64,000 nt of DNA, taken from assembly GCF_902362185.1 (NCBI RefSeq), contig NC_044508.1, positions 6,698,298 through 6,762,297 on the forward strand. The letters are read 5' to 3'. Below the pieces are notes generated by a model. That model searched no databases. It saw only the letters and a list, made by a program, of their open reading frames with translations, and was not told the DNA's origin. This document shows, piece by piece, positions 38,001-51,322 of this stretch (position 1 is its first letter; each line of letters opens with the position of its first letter). A program made the position numbers and the translations under genes. Source of the DNA: Chanos chanos (Eukaryota; Chordata; Actinopteri; Gonorynchiformes; Chanidae).

Positions 38001-38348
38001 GAGTAAGGGCTTTGCCTTATTAGGATAAGATGATTCCGGGCCAAGGCAAACCCTATACGGCCATGCACTGTGACCGTAGCTGAACAAGACCTCTTCTGTC
38101 TGCTTACGTTCATATGTATATATATATATATGACCCGTTTTACCGCAGCTATTAGTGTATATTTGAAAACTGTAAGCCTGGGACAGAAACACATGATTCC
38201 GTGATTGATGTCCGCCAAATGCTTTGGCCAATCACTGGGCACAATGAAGAAAAATGCACAAAGATGGATGCACTGCGGGTTTATCAGACTACACACAGAA
38301 ATTGAAAAATTTTTAATGTTTGTTTTTTTTTAATAATCTTCCATTACC

Positions 38349-38385
<37 letters not shown>

Positions 38386-41300
38386 AATATTTGCTATATA
38401 TGTGTGTGTGTATATATACACGCTTTTTTCCAAACTTGAAGGTCCTTATTAATCATACAAAAAAAAAACGTCCTTGGTTGTTCTACATCAAAACCCTACA
38501 CACATCTCTGAAATCAGTGTCAGTGTGAATTATTGATTTAAGTGCCCAGATAACAACATCCTTAATGGGGATTGGTTTGGAAATGAGCTATTCAATTAAG
38601 GAGATGTGTGGGGATTTTTTTTTTCTTTTTCATCCTCTCTACCCTCTTGTATTCTTTTTTGTCAGCACAAACAGCTGCGGAAGAAGAGGCCTTTTAACGA
38701 CTTCCAGGGCCGCGCTCACCCAAGGTCTGTGATTTGAACAGCGCAAGTATTTATGTCCAAAGGTGTTTTTAATGTCCGCTGTCTACGATGAGACGGACGG
38801 GGCGGTTATTGCGGCTGTAAGAGGCGGTGGATTAAATGCAGTTTGATCCGCCAGAGAAAGCATTAAGGCGTCTTCATTATCTCATTATTTACAAGTAGAC
38901 AATGACCGATGTGAAAAGCGGGTAATTTACAGCCAGTCGGATTTAACCCTTTCCTGTTTCCCTAATTCCGCAGAACTTGTATGCAACTGTTACACATTTA
39001 CGCGCATTTTGTTTCGTCTCAACGTTGTAGCTTATGTGCGCTTCTTTCCCTCAGCATCTGAGACATGAAAACAGGCCACCCCTAACATGTACAAAAGGAA
39101 CGTATTTGATATCTATTTATTCAAAGAGAACCCCTCCCAGATTTCACGTTTGCCCGTGGGAAAAAACCCCAAAACAAAACAAAAAACAATGGCTGACCGC
39201 ATCTTAAGAATGCGTCTGCATTCAGTCAAATCCTGTCGCTTACCCACACATCTCCGATGAACAGGTGCAGTCTCACAATGTCCAAATGTCAGTGTCAGTA
39301 ATGGATTGTATATTGGGAATGATCGAGAACGGGGACTGTAAACAGCAGGCGATCCGCAAACTGCTCAGTTATGGATTACATGAGCGGGCGCAATAAGAGC
39401 AGCTGCGGAAGGCCCCCCTCTCTCATCACTGGGACAGTGACACAAAATAGGATGAAATACAGCGTGTGACTTTTTTTCTCTCTCATAAGCAGCTAGATAC
39501 AGTGTTCAACACTTTAGGTTGATAGACAGTGAACTACGAAGTCGGAATGTCCCACAGACAGCGTTTCCACTTACAGCTGTCTAGTCAAAGTCCGCAGCTT
39601 CTCCGGTGTAACCTATATTCTGCCCCATGGGATGCCTATAAAACAGAGGAAATGCTGGTGACCAAAAGGAGCTCCAAAAACACATAATCTATGGCAGGCT
39701 TTGCAGCTCCTAATATTGTCGCTCATTCTGAAGATATAGTTATAGATAGACAGACAGACAGACAGACAGATAGACAGATAGACAGATAGATAGATAGATA
39801 GACAGATATCTTTGCATTTCCTCTGTATTAACTTGTTTTCCTTAATATTTGGGATAAATTAGAAAACCTGTGCAGAGAAAAGGTTTAAAAAGGAACAGAA
39901 AAAACATGTGGGACTGTATGCTTTTGTAAGATACCTATGCATGCATAACTAATGAGATAAATATGGCGCAATAGTCCACATGGATTGTAAACTAACAATC
40001 CTCTGTCTGATGGGACACTGTCTTCTGAGTCCTATGGGAACACTATGTTGTAAACATCAGCACAGCATAACAGTGCCCTCCAGCGTTGAGAACTGTTACT
40101 TTGCGGTAGGTAACGACAGATTGAGTAGTGACAGACCAATTCCATCACTGTTATATTACCACAGAAACCGACTTGTGTCTGAGGATGATGTTTTACGGCT
40201 GTGTAATTAATCAGCAGCATTTTTCAGAGGAGTATGGTTAAATTTAACACATAATGTACCCTCAAAACCATTGCAACCTGCGAGAAGAAATCATTGTGGG
40301 AACGGAAGGGAGTGTAACCCGAGCTAGTGTCAACGGTCTCTCGGTCTCTGGGGTAATTTGGCGTGACAAGCCTAAGAGAGAGCAGATTTTTCATGGTTAC
40401 AGCGCTAAAGAGCTCGTCAAAACTTGCGCCACACTTAACTCAGACACGCTCGATCGAGGGCGACCTGCCACTGTATACGGTTACGGAGATTGGACTGAGT
40501 AGAGAAATCCAATAGCAGTACTAATACCCATGAGCCAGACGACAAGTTTTAAAGATCTTCTAAGGAATTAAGAAGGAACTGAAGGTCAAAAAGATTTTGC
40601 AAACGTAGACTAATAAAAAATGAAGCGTTTCAGCTTATGTACAAAAATGAATTGCACGGGATAAATGAAGGATAGTTGTGCGCTATTCATTACTCCAGTG
40701 TCTCGATTCCTCTCGTATTAACTTTTACCAATATAATTTATAAAGGGTGGTAATAAGAGTCTTCATATCCAATTGCCAGTGTACGTTCGTTTTGATAAAA
40801 ACATTTGCTAATATCATTCCTCTCACATAGCCCAAAAAATGCGGTGAACAGGTTACTTGATAGAAAAAAAGAATATAATTGTTGATTGACAACTAAACTG
40901 AAAGTTGTTTGCAAATGTAGGATCAGCTCATTAATGCATGCATGGATTCAAACTCAGCAGAAATAACCACATTTGAAATGAACAGAAAGAAAGAAAGAAA
41001 CCCGATAAATAAATAAATGACCAACCACCAACAAACCCTAGAGGAAAAACATTGAGGACATGGAGATCGCACGTGACATTCCGCGCAGTTCTGCTTTGTG
41101 AAGATTGAACATAGATCCCATAGTTTGAGTAGCGTACAGTCTGGCTGTTTTAAATATCTGTGAATACGAAAAGCTATTCAGATATTTCTGAATAGGCTAT
41201 GTTTGTAAAAAGCAGCCTCCAAAAAACCCAAACTTGAAATGGTTTCAGTGAACTGACATCTGTGTTTTGTCATTTCAGTTCAGTTCTAATTCTGTATCGT

Positions 41301-41574
41301 CAAGATGTCAGTTCCTTGCGATTTAAAAGGAAAAAAATAACCAGGAATTTTCAATTCAATACAGAATTTAAAACAACCTGAATCTTTCGAAACCCTGTCT
41401 TCTTACCGGGGCTTTTTTACCCATATGAAAGTTTGGGGGCCTTCCTTGCTGTAGATGGTATGTAATTGGTTAAGAACTTGATTGGCAGTAAGTACAGCAA
41501 ATCATTGCTGTACGTGAAATCAAAAATCCCAATAGGAAATAGGGGAGGTTCTATTTTGAAGTAGGAGGAGTAAG
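30450..41574. other. gene-poor interval between the T-box gene and lman2l
   Basis: About 11 kb in which no open frame shows a recognisable domain, splice pattern or family likeness. Simple repeats include (CA)n at 32318-32390, (GA)n at 34167-34218, an A-rich run at 34710-34758, (GT)n(AT)n at 35011-35070, (AT)n near 38350 and GACA/GATA at 39749-39808. A stretch at 38640-38960 looks compositionally like conserved regulatory sequence. Developmental regulators such as T-box genes often have large intergenic control regions, so this may be one. That is inference. Confidence 0.5.
38640..38960. promoter_or_regulatory. candidate conserved non-coding element
   Basis: A complex, repeat-free, balanced-composition stretch inside AT-rich, microsatellite-bearing surroundings. 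It contains CAGCTG (E-box), AAAGGTGTTTTT (T-box half-site AGGTGT), GGTGGATTAAATG (GGATTA, an Otx/Pitx-type site) and TTTATG. It has no open frame of note. This is a guess from texture and motifs; only comparison with other fishes can show conservation. Confidence 0.3.
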
Positions 41575-42845
41575 ATGGCCGCTATAATGAATAGGTCGGG
41601 TTGGAGTAGTAGTTCGGTAGTTCGGCAGTTTTTATTTCCGTCAATAAATTATATTAAAAAACAGCTTATTTTGGCTGTATTAGTTCTCTTGACACATCTG
41701 TGTCTGGGAAATAATGATTACGAATTGGACGAATTTCTCAAGCGGGAGTTTTCGCTGACCAAGCCCTACCAAGGTGGGTAACTAGCTCTGTTTCGCTAGC
41801 AAAGTTTTAATGGTCCCAAGCTAAGACTGACACCTGTTTGGGTAAACAAAGTTCCGTTACTAAATCAAATTTAGAAATAAACTGATGAATTTGCCGTGGA
41901 TTTGCAATGAACTTACGTTTCAGAGAGTAGAGACCACATCATTTCCGATGAAATAATATTAGTACAGCTTTGCTAGCATACTGTCACTATTAAGAAAGAG
42001 TGATACTCCGTTGCGCAATTGTGGCGGAGCGGAAGCGAAGGGTAATTTTTAAAAAGAATGAAGATTAATAAAAAATTAAACAGAGCACGAAAAGCATTAA
42101 GTATACCTAGAAATCGGCAGTGAATGGTGTCCCCCGGTGTGATATTTCGTGAACACAGTAATTTCTCTCTCTCTGGGGTTTTAGGAGTGGGGTCTTCCAG
42201 TTTCTCTCATTGGGATTTAATGGGCACTGCCATGATAACTCCAGAATGCGTGCGCCTGACTCCTGACATGCAGAGCAGACAGGGAGCAGTTTGGAGCCGC
42301 CTCGTGAGTCCAACAGAACCTCTAAACCATCACAACGATGACTACGGTCAAACACACACGTTACGATTTATACACTTGCCATTTCTAGAACAACTACCCT
42401 GTCGCTATGACAGCAAAACTGACACATTTTCAGCACTGACAGAACTTCAGGGAAAACCAGTTTTCTTCTCGAGAATCCACTCTGCTTTTGGACTCGTTCC
42501 ATATTCAGTCTAACACACCCGACTAATCTCATCACAGTTTAAGTAGCGTGTGAATACTTGAACAAGGGAGATCAGGACTGGTAAGAAATCCTAGAGGGAG
42601 AGCAGATCCCTGGGAGTGTTACACACACACACACCCTACCATTGCAGCACCACACTCTGCACTGACTGTACTGACTGGATTTATTGTTGCAGTGTTGACC
42701 AGTGTGCACTTTATCTGTCTAGCCCTGTTACCTACGAGACTGGGAGCTGAGAGTCCAGTTTAAGATCCACGGCCAGGGCAAGAAGAACCTGAATGGAGAT
42801 GGAATGGCCATATGGCTGACCAAGGAACGCATGCAACACGGTACC

Positions 42846-42882
<37 letters not shown>

Positions 42883-43265
42883 ATGTATGTTGTGTGTTCC
42901 ACCTCATTCTATACACATGTAGAAGTACATACAGGTTGATCATTGATTAGATTAACTGGTGGGGTTTGAAGCAGTTTACCAGTGAGAAATGATTTACTTT
43001 ATTACGTGACTGTGTTCCTTCAAGCTCTCACAGGAATGAAGAGCCAGTGGATACAATGGGATGCTATGTAGCAGCTGCTGTCATATTAGTGTAATTGTGT
43101 TTGTGTTCATTTTGAAAGGGAGGTCTGTGATTGTTTGTACTGTTTGTGTGACTCTTGACAGGCCCAGTGTTTGGGAACATGAATCACTTCACTGGATTGG
43201 CTGTTTTTGTTGACACTTATCCCAACGAGGACAAACAACATGAGGTAGCTCATTCATATTCTTAT

Positions 43266-43296
<31 letters not shown>

Positions 43297-43902
43297 CCCT
43301 CTTCTGTAACTACACATAACTGGCCTGACCATCCTCCCTTTCCCCACATATGAAAAACTTGATTATATTGTTGTTCATGCTGGTCAGGATGTGTATGTGA
43401 ATTGATGTTGTGCTCCTGTGTGTTGAATGCACCGTACGGAGCCAGGCACAGAAGAAGTACTCCAGTGGAGGGCAGGTAGCCTCCTGTTTCTGTCAGTTAC
43501 ATGCAGTACATCCACACCACACTGTCCTCAGAGTCCTGATTGAAAGCATTAGCGCTGTTGTAGGCAGTGGTCTGTCAGTTCTGATAGACGTGGTGATTTT
43601 AACTGGTGTAATGTCGTGACACGTGTTGCTCATAGCAGCTTCTGAGATTTTACTTTAGTTTAGATTTTGTTCTTGTTGTTGTTGTTGTTGTTGTTTTTCT
43701 TGGGGGGTTTTTTCTTCTCCCATTTGGTTCTTTGTGTTTTTACCATGTTTTCATCCCACTTCATTTTTTCACGTCAGCCTTTTACAATTTATTCTCCACC
43801 ACTTTCCCCCCCCCCCCTTTCTCTTTCTCTCTCTCGCTTTTGCTTTCTTACCCTGGATTAATGTCTCTGTGTGTGTTGGACACCTCTTTTTCGTGCTCTG
43901 GT

Positions 43903-43966
<64 letters not shown>

Positions 43967-45279
43967 GCGGGTTTTTCCGTACATCTCAGCGATGGTGGGG
44001 AACGGTTCTCTGGCGTACGATCACGACCGTGACGGCCGGCCTACGGAACTCGGAGGCTGTAACGCACTCGTGCGCAACTCCAACCACGACACATTCCTGC
44101 TGATCCGCTACATGCACAACACACTGACGGTGAGAGACACTCACACACACTCACACACACACTCACACACACACACACTCACACATTCACATGAAGGTGA
44201 AAATACACATGCACAGCCCATATCAAAAATGCAGACTTCATTGTGAGAATGAGAGTCACATGTGCTCGTACACTCACACAGACACGTCTGTGACTTCTCA
44301 GTATATTTCTTACCTCTTTTAAAATATTTTATGTAATATTCATAGTATCACTGTACTTTGTACAGCTTTTGCACTGTTTTATGATCCTTGTTTGCTTTTC
44401 AGTACTTGTTGCTTTTATTACTCATTGTACTTTAGTGTTGTATTTGTACGGGACACCATCATACCAAAAAAAAGTCCTTGTAGGGGCATCTTATTTGGCA
44501 ATAAACTAAATTCTGATTCTGTAATCAGATCCATTAATCAGTTTGTTACATTAAATGAGAACTGAACTGAAATTTAAAAAAAAAAAGGGAAGGTGATTGT
44601 TCTCTCTCTCTTTCTCTCTGACACCCTCTTTGATGTGTGTGCTGTGTGTAGGTGATGACTGATATAGATGGGAAGCAGGAGTGGAAGGAGTGTTTGGAGG
44701 TCCCCGGTGTCAGAATGCCTACGGGATATTATTTTGGTGCCTCCTCAGCCACTGGAGACCTGTCAGGTCAGAGCCGCTTAAAGCTACGAGCCAAAGCAAA
44801 TGAGCTTTATGCTTGTTTTGGTTTTGGGTTTTGGCATGTGGTTTTGAATGATTTGAATTTGAATATTCTTTGATGGAGCAGTGAGGATCCGTGTTGACAA
44901 ATTGTTATGCCTGAGGGAAAAATGAGCATATTTGTGTGGATGAATGGAGTTAAAGAGAGTTGTTTTGACAGAGTTGTGCTTTGTGTCTGTGCAGATAACC
45001 ACGATCTGATTTCAATGAAGCTTTATCAGCTCAGTGCGGAGCGTAGTCCTGACGAAGAGGAGGAGGCCATCTCTCTGCCCAGCGTGGACAACAGAGCACA
45101 GTACACAGGTACTACAACACACATACACATGCACACGCAAATACACGCACACTCAAACAAACACACATGCACCAGCACTAAGCATGGTTACACATGATGT
45201 AAAAAGGAAAGTCATTCACATTCTTTACCACAAATTCACACTAATACAAACACACACAAACACACCATGCAGAGACAGA

Positions 45280-45326
<47 letters not shown>

Positions 45327-45607
45327 CCTCCCCTCCATGCCAGCCATACATACATACATACATATGTGTAAACACACACACAGAATTTGCTGGCAGTTGT
45401 GGAGGTTTAGGAGTGATCACTTAAGGGTTTTTTTTTTTATTTCCCATCTCTTTTGTTTCTTCAGTGGACGTGGAGGAGCCTGGAATGAGTGGCGTTACTC
45501 TCTTCTTCACCATCCTCTTCTCCATCATTGGCCTCTTCGTGCTGGGCGTCGTCGGCGTTGTTCTGTACGGCCGATGGCAGGACAACCGCCGCAAGCGTTT
45601 TTACTGA
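41575..45607 (+). CDS. lman2l: L-type lectin, VIP36-like (VIPL) cargo receptor
   Basis: Eight exons: 41575-41773, 42185-42303, 42723-42840, 43162-43244, 43968-44129, 44652-44766, 44995-45108 and 45465-45607. All are in phase with GT/AG borders, giving 350 aa. The N-terminus has a hydrophobic signal (LILAVLVLLTHLCLG). The lectin domain runs from YELDEFLKREFSLTKPYQG to the Ser-Pro-Asp-Glu stretch and includes WELRVQFKIHGQGKKNLNGD, GLAVFVDTYPNE and YDHDRDGRPTELGGC, where calcium and mannose-binding residues lie in this family. One membrane helix (FFTILFSIIGLFVLGVVGVV) and a cytosolic tail ending RRKRFY follow. The RKR in that tail is the kind of ER-retention signal known for VIPL, which favours lman2l over lman2. 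The protein recognises high-mannose glycoproteins in the early secretory pathway. The start is supported by AAGATGG. Confidence 0.92.
43905..43966 (+). repeat. (CT)n tract forming the acceptor region of lman2l exon 5
   Basis: About thirty CT units run straight into the acceptor TAG before 43968, so the microsatellite serves as the polypyrimidine tract. Other simple repeats in these introns are (CA)n at 42849-42878 and 43268-43298 and (CT)n at 45282-45321. Confidence 0.9.
44330..44522 (+). mobile_element. LINE 3' tail fragment in an lman2l intron
   Basis: Sequence ending GGCAATAAACTAAATTCTGA followed by TTCTG is the usual end of CR1/L2-type LINEs in fish. Only the 3' UTR-like tail is present. 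Confidence 0.5.
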
Positions 45608-47145
45608 GGAGAGGACAAAAAAAAAAGAAAAGAGAGATTCTACCACTGAGAGAGAGAGAGAGAGAAAGTTCTGCAGCTGTGGGAGATTTTACTACTGAGA
45701 GAGAGAGAGAGAGAGAAAAGAGGAGTGTAAGCATAAATGAGTATGAGTGACAATGTTTATAAACAACTCTGAGATAATCTCTGAGGTTCCTGACTGCTGC
45801 TGAATCCGAACACACCTGACTGACCTCTGACCCTGAAAGAAACTGACCTTTTGACCTTCGGACCTCTCTAAGAGCCATACGCCATCAACATCATGAGTCT
45901 AAACCTGTTCAGTCTGTGCGTCTGTCTGTCTGTCTGCCTGCCTGTCTGCCTTTCCAACTGGCTGTCTAGCTGTCTTTGTTCTCCTAAATGTCTGTCTGTG
46001 ACTGGTTTGGTCACTAGAGGAGCTGATTTTTGTCTTCTCTCAGTCTCTGTAAAATCTGTTGTGTGATTTCTTTTAAAGCAGCTCTTTCTCATCCTGCTCT
46101 CTGATGTGTGGAAGTTGTGCACACCTAAATCTCACTTTTTTAGTCAACAGGGATATTTTCTTTATTGTGCATCTTCTCATCTAGCAATAATTAGTTATGT
46201 TTAAGAAATAATTTTTCTTTTCTTTTTTTTTCTTTTCTTTTTTTTAACTTTTGTACTGTAGATGTTCTGATGTCGTTGCAAAAATCAGGTCCAGATCTGT
46301 GTGTGTGTGTGTGTATGTTTCTCTCTCTCTCATCTCTGGAGTTAGAAGGTGCTTGCTAAAGTAATTTAAACCAGCCATGTTTAACACCACATAAACAGCA
46401 AAATTAAAATGTGAAAGAGGCTCCCGCGGCCTAAGAAAATTTTTCAAAAATCTAGGTTTATATTATGTTCTGAGTTTATACAGACTATGTTGTATTTTTT
46501 ATGTTTGAGATGGAAAAAAAAGCACTAATCTGCACAGCGCTGATTGGGGCTAACGTCAAATGTATTCACAACCTTTTCAAAATTAGCCAATAGCAGAGTC
46601 CCAGCGCTGTGATGCGTGGGCGAGGTAGCCAATCATTTCTTCGATTCATGATGCATTGAGATACAGTTTAGACCGAAAGCACTGTTTCAATCATTTGTAA
46701 TAATAACTCTTGTGTGAATCTGAAGTCTCTTTGTGTGCTGTTTTGAGTACGCAATGTGCTTTTTTTTTCTGAATTCATTCACATTCTCTAAACCAGGGTT
46801 TTTTTTGTGGGTTTTTTTTTTTTCAAGCCCCCCGCTTGTCTTGTTTGTCTAAAGCGTTTACAAGAGAAAACCAGAACAATTGGTGTTGACTCTTCATGGC
46901 CTTATTTTGATTCTACACAGACACATCAGAGAGAGTCAAAACATTTTTTTTTTTTGCTTTGTTTTTGATTAATGTGCTGTTAATTGTTGCTGCTTAATCA
47001 GTGTTGTTACTTTGTGATGAGTCTTATCTAACATGCTTTTTTTTTTATGGTGCAGATTTGCTGAAGCCTTTTTTGGACTCCTAAATGTTTTATGGAAATA
47101 CTAACTTGAAGCCAGTAGGTTGAATAAAAGGTTTATATTAGACAG
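45608..47145 (+). other. lman2l: lman2l 3' UTR
   Basis: About 1.5 kb after the stop with no other gene. It contains GA runs, a (TGTC)n run near 45920-45955 and T runs. AATAAA at 47123-47128 is a likely polyadenylation signal, and another AATAAA lies near 47480. Confidence 0.6.
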
Positions 47146-47499
47146 AGATAATGTTACTGGTTTTGCTTGGGCGGAAGGCGTTGGTAAATCTGTCCTTACA
47201 TGCTGATGAAGGACTTTTGAGGTTTCGTTTGCTGGTATTGAGCTGTTTTGAAATTTTACAGGAGCTGTTTTTGGTTTTGTTTTGTTTTGTTTTGTTTGCT
47301 GTAAAAACTTATTAGTGTTACTGTGATCAGATAAACGTGTTTTTGTGAATGTCTTTATCAGAAACAACATGCCAGCCTAAATTCGAAATTCTCCCATCGT
47401 TTCGTCTGTCGTTAAAGTCTCCTGTTTTGTCAGCTGGAAAGAGACTCAAATTTTCTCCTTCTGTCAAATCCCCCTAAGAATAAAAGATTCTCCAATGAT

Positions 47500-47812
47500 T
47501 TTTGCACAACTGGAAGCGTCTCCATCTTGTGTCTTCAAAAAAAAAATACATTGGTATTAACAATATTACATTGATTGATCAGAATAAGGTTTTTGTCAGG
47601 AAAAACAACTGTAGGCACCGCATTGCTCTCGTGGCTTAAACAGAACTGAAACGAATGTGGAAACCATCACGGCTTGGCTTATGAGCAAAGCTCCTGCAGT
47701 TGTTTGTCATGTTCTCCAGCCTAAACAATTCACTGTGTTTTTGTCCGAGCGACAAGTTTACGTTCCTTTTATTGTCTGCATATTGATGAAGTACTCTCTC
47801 AGATCACTCAGC

Positions 47813-47843
<31 letters not shown>

Positions 47844-48900
47844 GTGCTCTGTATCGCTGACAGGTAAGTGTGAGAGACCCTCCCATTCTAGTGTAATTTC
47901 CATATGACTGGCAACTTGTCAATGCTTATTGTGTCAACGCTTGCCGTGATATCACTGTGACACACTGTGTAGAGTTGCTAGTCTTTCAGAGAATCGATTC
48001 ATGTCAGAGGGTTCTGTCCTCAGGCTGTTTTCTCTCTCTCTCTCTCATAAGACACTTTAATGGTTTAAACACAACACAGGGGTCCGCAGATGTTCCCCAT
48101 GTGACGTTTGGAGAGGAGGAAAGAGAGGGACAAAAAGGAGGACAAGTGTTATCTGTGTCGTGTTTTCTCCTTCGCAGTTACGTGCTCTTACACTCCACCA
48201 TTGTCCTGGCATTAAGCAGCTTCTCGTATTGAGCAGGCGATCTCCAAAGAGAGACAGAGAGAGAGAGAGAGAGAGCGCGACAGACTTACTGACGTGTACT
48301 AGGGATCGTTTTCGGGTTTCAACAGTTCCAAAAAAAAATCATATTTAATAAGGTAAGTTTTTCAAAATCTCTTTTTTTCTTACAATATCTTCATTATTGT
48401 TCTCTTTTGCTGTTGTTTGGTCTCACATCTTAATTGAGGAATTTTCCCAGAATATTTTCTGACATTAGATGATCCTACATGTTTCAGAAGATCTGTAACA
48501 AAATTGCAACAGTTCAAACTGGATTGTAGTTTGTGATAAAACATTAACATTTGTCATTCAGATTCTAACATTTGTTTCAGTGTTTCATTGTGTATGTGTA
48601 TGTATCACAGTGTTTCTGTGTGTGTGTGTGTGTGTTTGTTCACTCTTTTTTGAGACGGGGCCTAGTTTTGTCTTGATGATTTGGGCACTTGTTCCAGTGT
48701 TGACATATCAAACAGCTCTGTGCCATAAACATTACTAGCACGTCACATCTCTGGGCCCCCTCTCCCTCTTAGCAGGCTTCTCACAAAGTTCTCCAGCGCT
48801 TAAACCAGTTTAGACAAAATACAAGAGTATTCCCTCGGTTTAATCGATATCGTTGTTGTGATTATTATTATTATTATTATTATTACTTTCATTTTTATTT
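47500..48900. other. intergenic; possible non-coding first exon of the first tetraspanin
   Basis: No coding gene seen. A (CA)n run lies at 47813-47840 and a (GA)n run near 48256-48276. Sequence ending in AATAAG before GTAAGTTTTT near 48352 could be a 5' UTR exon spliced to the ATG exon at 48933. This is not supported by anything else. Confidence 0.35.
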
Positions 48901-48932
48901 TCTGCATAAGAACAAGGGTGGCTGGGTGAGAC

Positions 48933-49533
48933 ATGAATCGTTCGTGCGTAAGCTGTCTGAAAACTTTGGTGACTTTCCTTCACTTCATCTGCTGGGTAAG
49001 TTACTGGAGAAATCAACACAGCATCACAGCTGCTATTGTTCGCCGAATGAACAAAATCACAAGGACTGCTGTTGGTCAATGGAAACCGATTTATGTAGTT
49101 TACTAATAATACCCTCACTGTCATAGGAGTAAACTGATTTTTTTTTTTTTTTTTTTAAATAAATAAATAAATAAATACGTGGCTTTGATTGTAACACAAA
49201 CCTGTCCAGTGAGAATGCAAGATTAATTTAATCCAGGCATGTATAGCGTGAGCTGCTGTATTGGATTTTTATGCATAAGATGTGTGTGATTTATAAAGCC
49301 TAAGGTTAGAAAACAAACAAATAAACAAAAAACACATAATCAAACACTTGCTGATTATAGAGTAATCATGAAAAAACTATTTGGGGTGTCTATTTGGATA
49401 TGAATCAAGAGTAATTTCTTTAACTGACGTTCAGTCCTAGACCTGTTTTTATCTGACAAACTAATCATATGCATTTAGTACTCATACTGTACCATGGCAA
49501 AACTATGTGTCAATGCTTCATCAACTTGTTTGT

Positions 49534-49569
<36 letters not shown>

Positions 49570-49845
49570 CTGTCTGTCCATCCGTCCGTCCGTCTGTGTC
49601 TGTATCTGTGTGTGTGTCTGTCTGTTTTACAGCTATGCGGGGCCTTTGTGCAGGCGTTTGGTGTTTTCGGGATGTTTAAATCAAAGTTTGGCGCTGTGAT
49701 CACCACATGGTGGCCTAATTATGCCTCAAACACTCTGATAGTTGTAGGAGCACTAGCATGCTGTGTGTGTTATCTGGGAATTCTTGGAGGTATGCAAGAG
49801 AACTATTGTATGCTAATCTCGGTGAGTCCAACAGTTTTTTCAGTA

Positions 49846-49880
<35 letters not shown>

Positions 49881-51023
49881 CTATCTCTGTCTCTCCCTCT
49901 CTCTGTCTTTTGTTATCCAACCCACACTAACAACTTTTACCACACACATACACTACAGAATCTGACACATTATATCACTTATTACAACATAGGCTCAAAT
50001 TTTGCAGTTCTTGTCAGGTGAGGTGATACAAATAAAGGATAAAATTGTGGTCGATTGATTGGGTGTACTGGTGTGTTTTATTACAGTTTTATATCACCCT
50101 GTTTCTGCTTATGCTAGTGGAGTTGGCTATGTCCTGCATTTTCCTGGTGGTCGAGAGAGAGGTAGGAGACAAAACTTTGTTTGAATGAAAGATCAAATCT
50201 GTACTTTATTTGTTTTATCGGTGACTATGACATGACGGCTTATGTTATTGAGGCCTCGGTGTAAAAGGTGTGACACCGAATTTACAGATTGACCGTTATT
50301 TTGAGACGGACATGGTTCGGGCCTTCAACACGTACAAGCAGTCGTCTTACGGAGGAAACCAAACCGTCAAAGATGATTTCGACGCCATTCAGAGTATCGT
50401 GAGTGTCCAAGTCACGATCTTTTCAGCAGTTACTTTAGTAAAGTAGTCTACCTCTTGAAATTAACGTTGGTTGCGCTGTGTTTAGTTCAAATGTTGTGGC
50501 GTGTATGGAATCGGGGACTGGGAAGGGAACGTGCCGATCTCCTGCTGCGTTGAAGACCCTTGTAACATCTTTCCACAGATAAGCTGGCAAGGGGTGAGTC
50601 TGGCTAAACGGTAACGCTAAATGTAACGACTCATTTCGGCTGCTCTGACTAAAATTTAACGTTACGTTTTGGTTAGTACAATGCGTATGTTGGCAGTTAT
50701 TCGTGATCAGGTCTGCGTATGAACATGTTAAAGAAGTTAGGCCTACTATACTGAACTAACAGACTGTGAATATTCTCTCTCAATTTTTTGGTCCTTTTTC
50801 TTTCCTTCTCTCACTCTCAGGGTTGTTACACGAAACTAAGAGCTTGGTTCAAGATGAACTTTCTCAGTCTAGGGGCTGGTGTTGTTTCCTTGTTCATACT
50901 GCAGGTATGTATTCAAATTTTTAATTTGATAATAAATATCTTTGACCAGTTTTATCCAACCCAGTTCTAGACTGCCATATTGTGAAAATTAAATCCTCTG
51001 CCCATATATATCTAGATATAGAT

Positions 51024-51064
<41 letters not shown>

Positions 51065-51322
51065 CAGAGATATATACATATAGACGTGTGTGTGTGTGTG
51101 AGAGAGATTATTCATTTATTTATTTTTTCCATTTCTCAGTAGCCTATTAACTTTCATTATGTTTTGTTAATTAAGGCAAAAAAAAATTTTGAGCAGTGCT
51201 TGTCCTTTCATTTCTTGTAATGAATGGGGTATTGTTTGTTTTTCTTTCCGTAGTTCTTGTGTCTAAGTATTTCTGTTCCCATCTTCTGGAATTTCAAAGT
51301 TACTGGTCGTGGATACAAGTGA
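48933..51322 (+). CDS. tetraspanin, CD53-like (first of two)
   Basis: Seven exons: 48933-48995, 49633-49821, 50087-50161, 50288-50398, 50486-50593, 50821-50904 and 51254-51322. All borders are in phase 0, giving 232 aa. There are four membrane segments: LKTLVTFLHFICWLCGAFV, NTLIVVGALACCVCYLGILG, FYITLFLLMLVELAMSCIFL and the last from GAGVVSLFILQFLCLSISVP. The large extracellular loop has the tetraspanin signature (FKCCGVYGIGDWEG, PISCC, a further Cys, GC) and a possible N-glycan at NQT. The tail ends GRGYK. Tetraspanins organise membrane receptor clusters; CD53 relatives act in leukocytes. AATAAA lies at 51550-51555. The next gene has nearly the same exon lengths, so the pair arose by tandem duplication. 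Confidence 0.9.
51005..51066. repeat. (GATA)n microsatellite
   Basis: GATA-type repeats in the last intron of the first tetraspanin gene, followed by (GT)n at 51086-51100. Confidence 0.9.

Noticed and set aside
40254-40502. Open frame of 82 codons near 40.3 kb
   Set aside because: It looks protein-like in places, but no exon borders, family match or start context support it.
43732-44103. Open frame of 123 codons across the lman2l intron
   Set aside because: It is made by the CT microsatellite and reads lman2l exon 5 in the wrong frame.
45034-45750. Open frame of 238 codons at the end of lman2l
   Set aside because: It reads through microsatellites and the last lman2l exons in a different frame. 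The spliced lman2l model explains the region.
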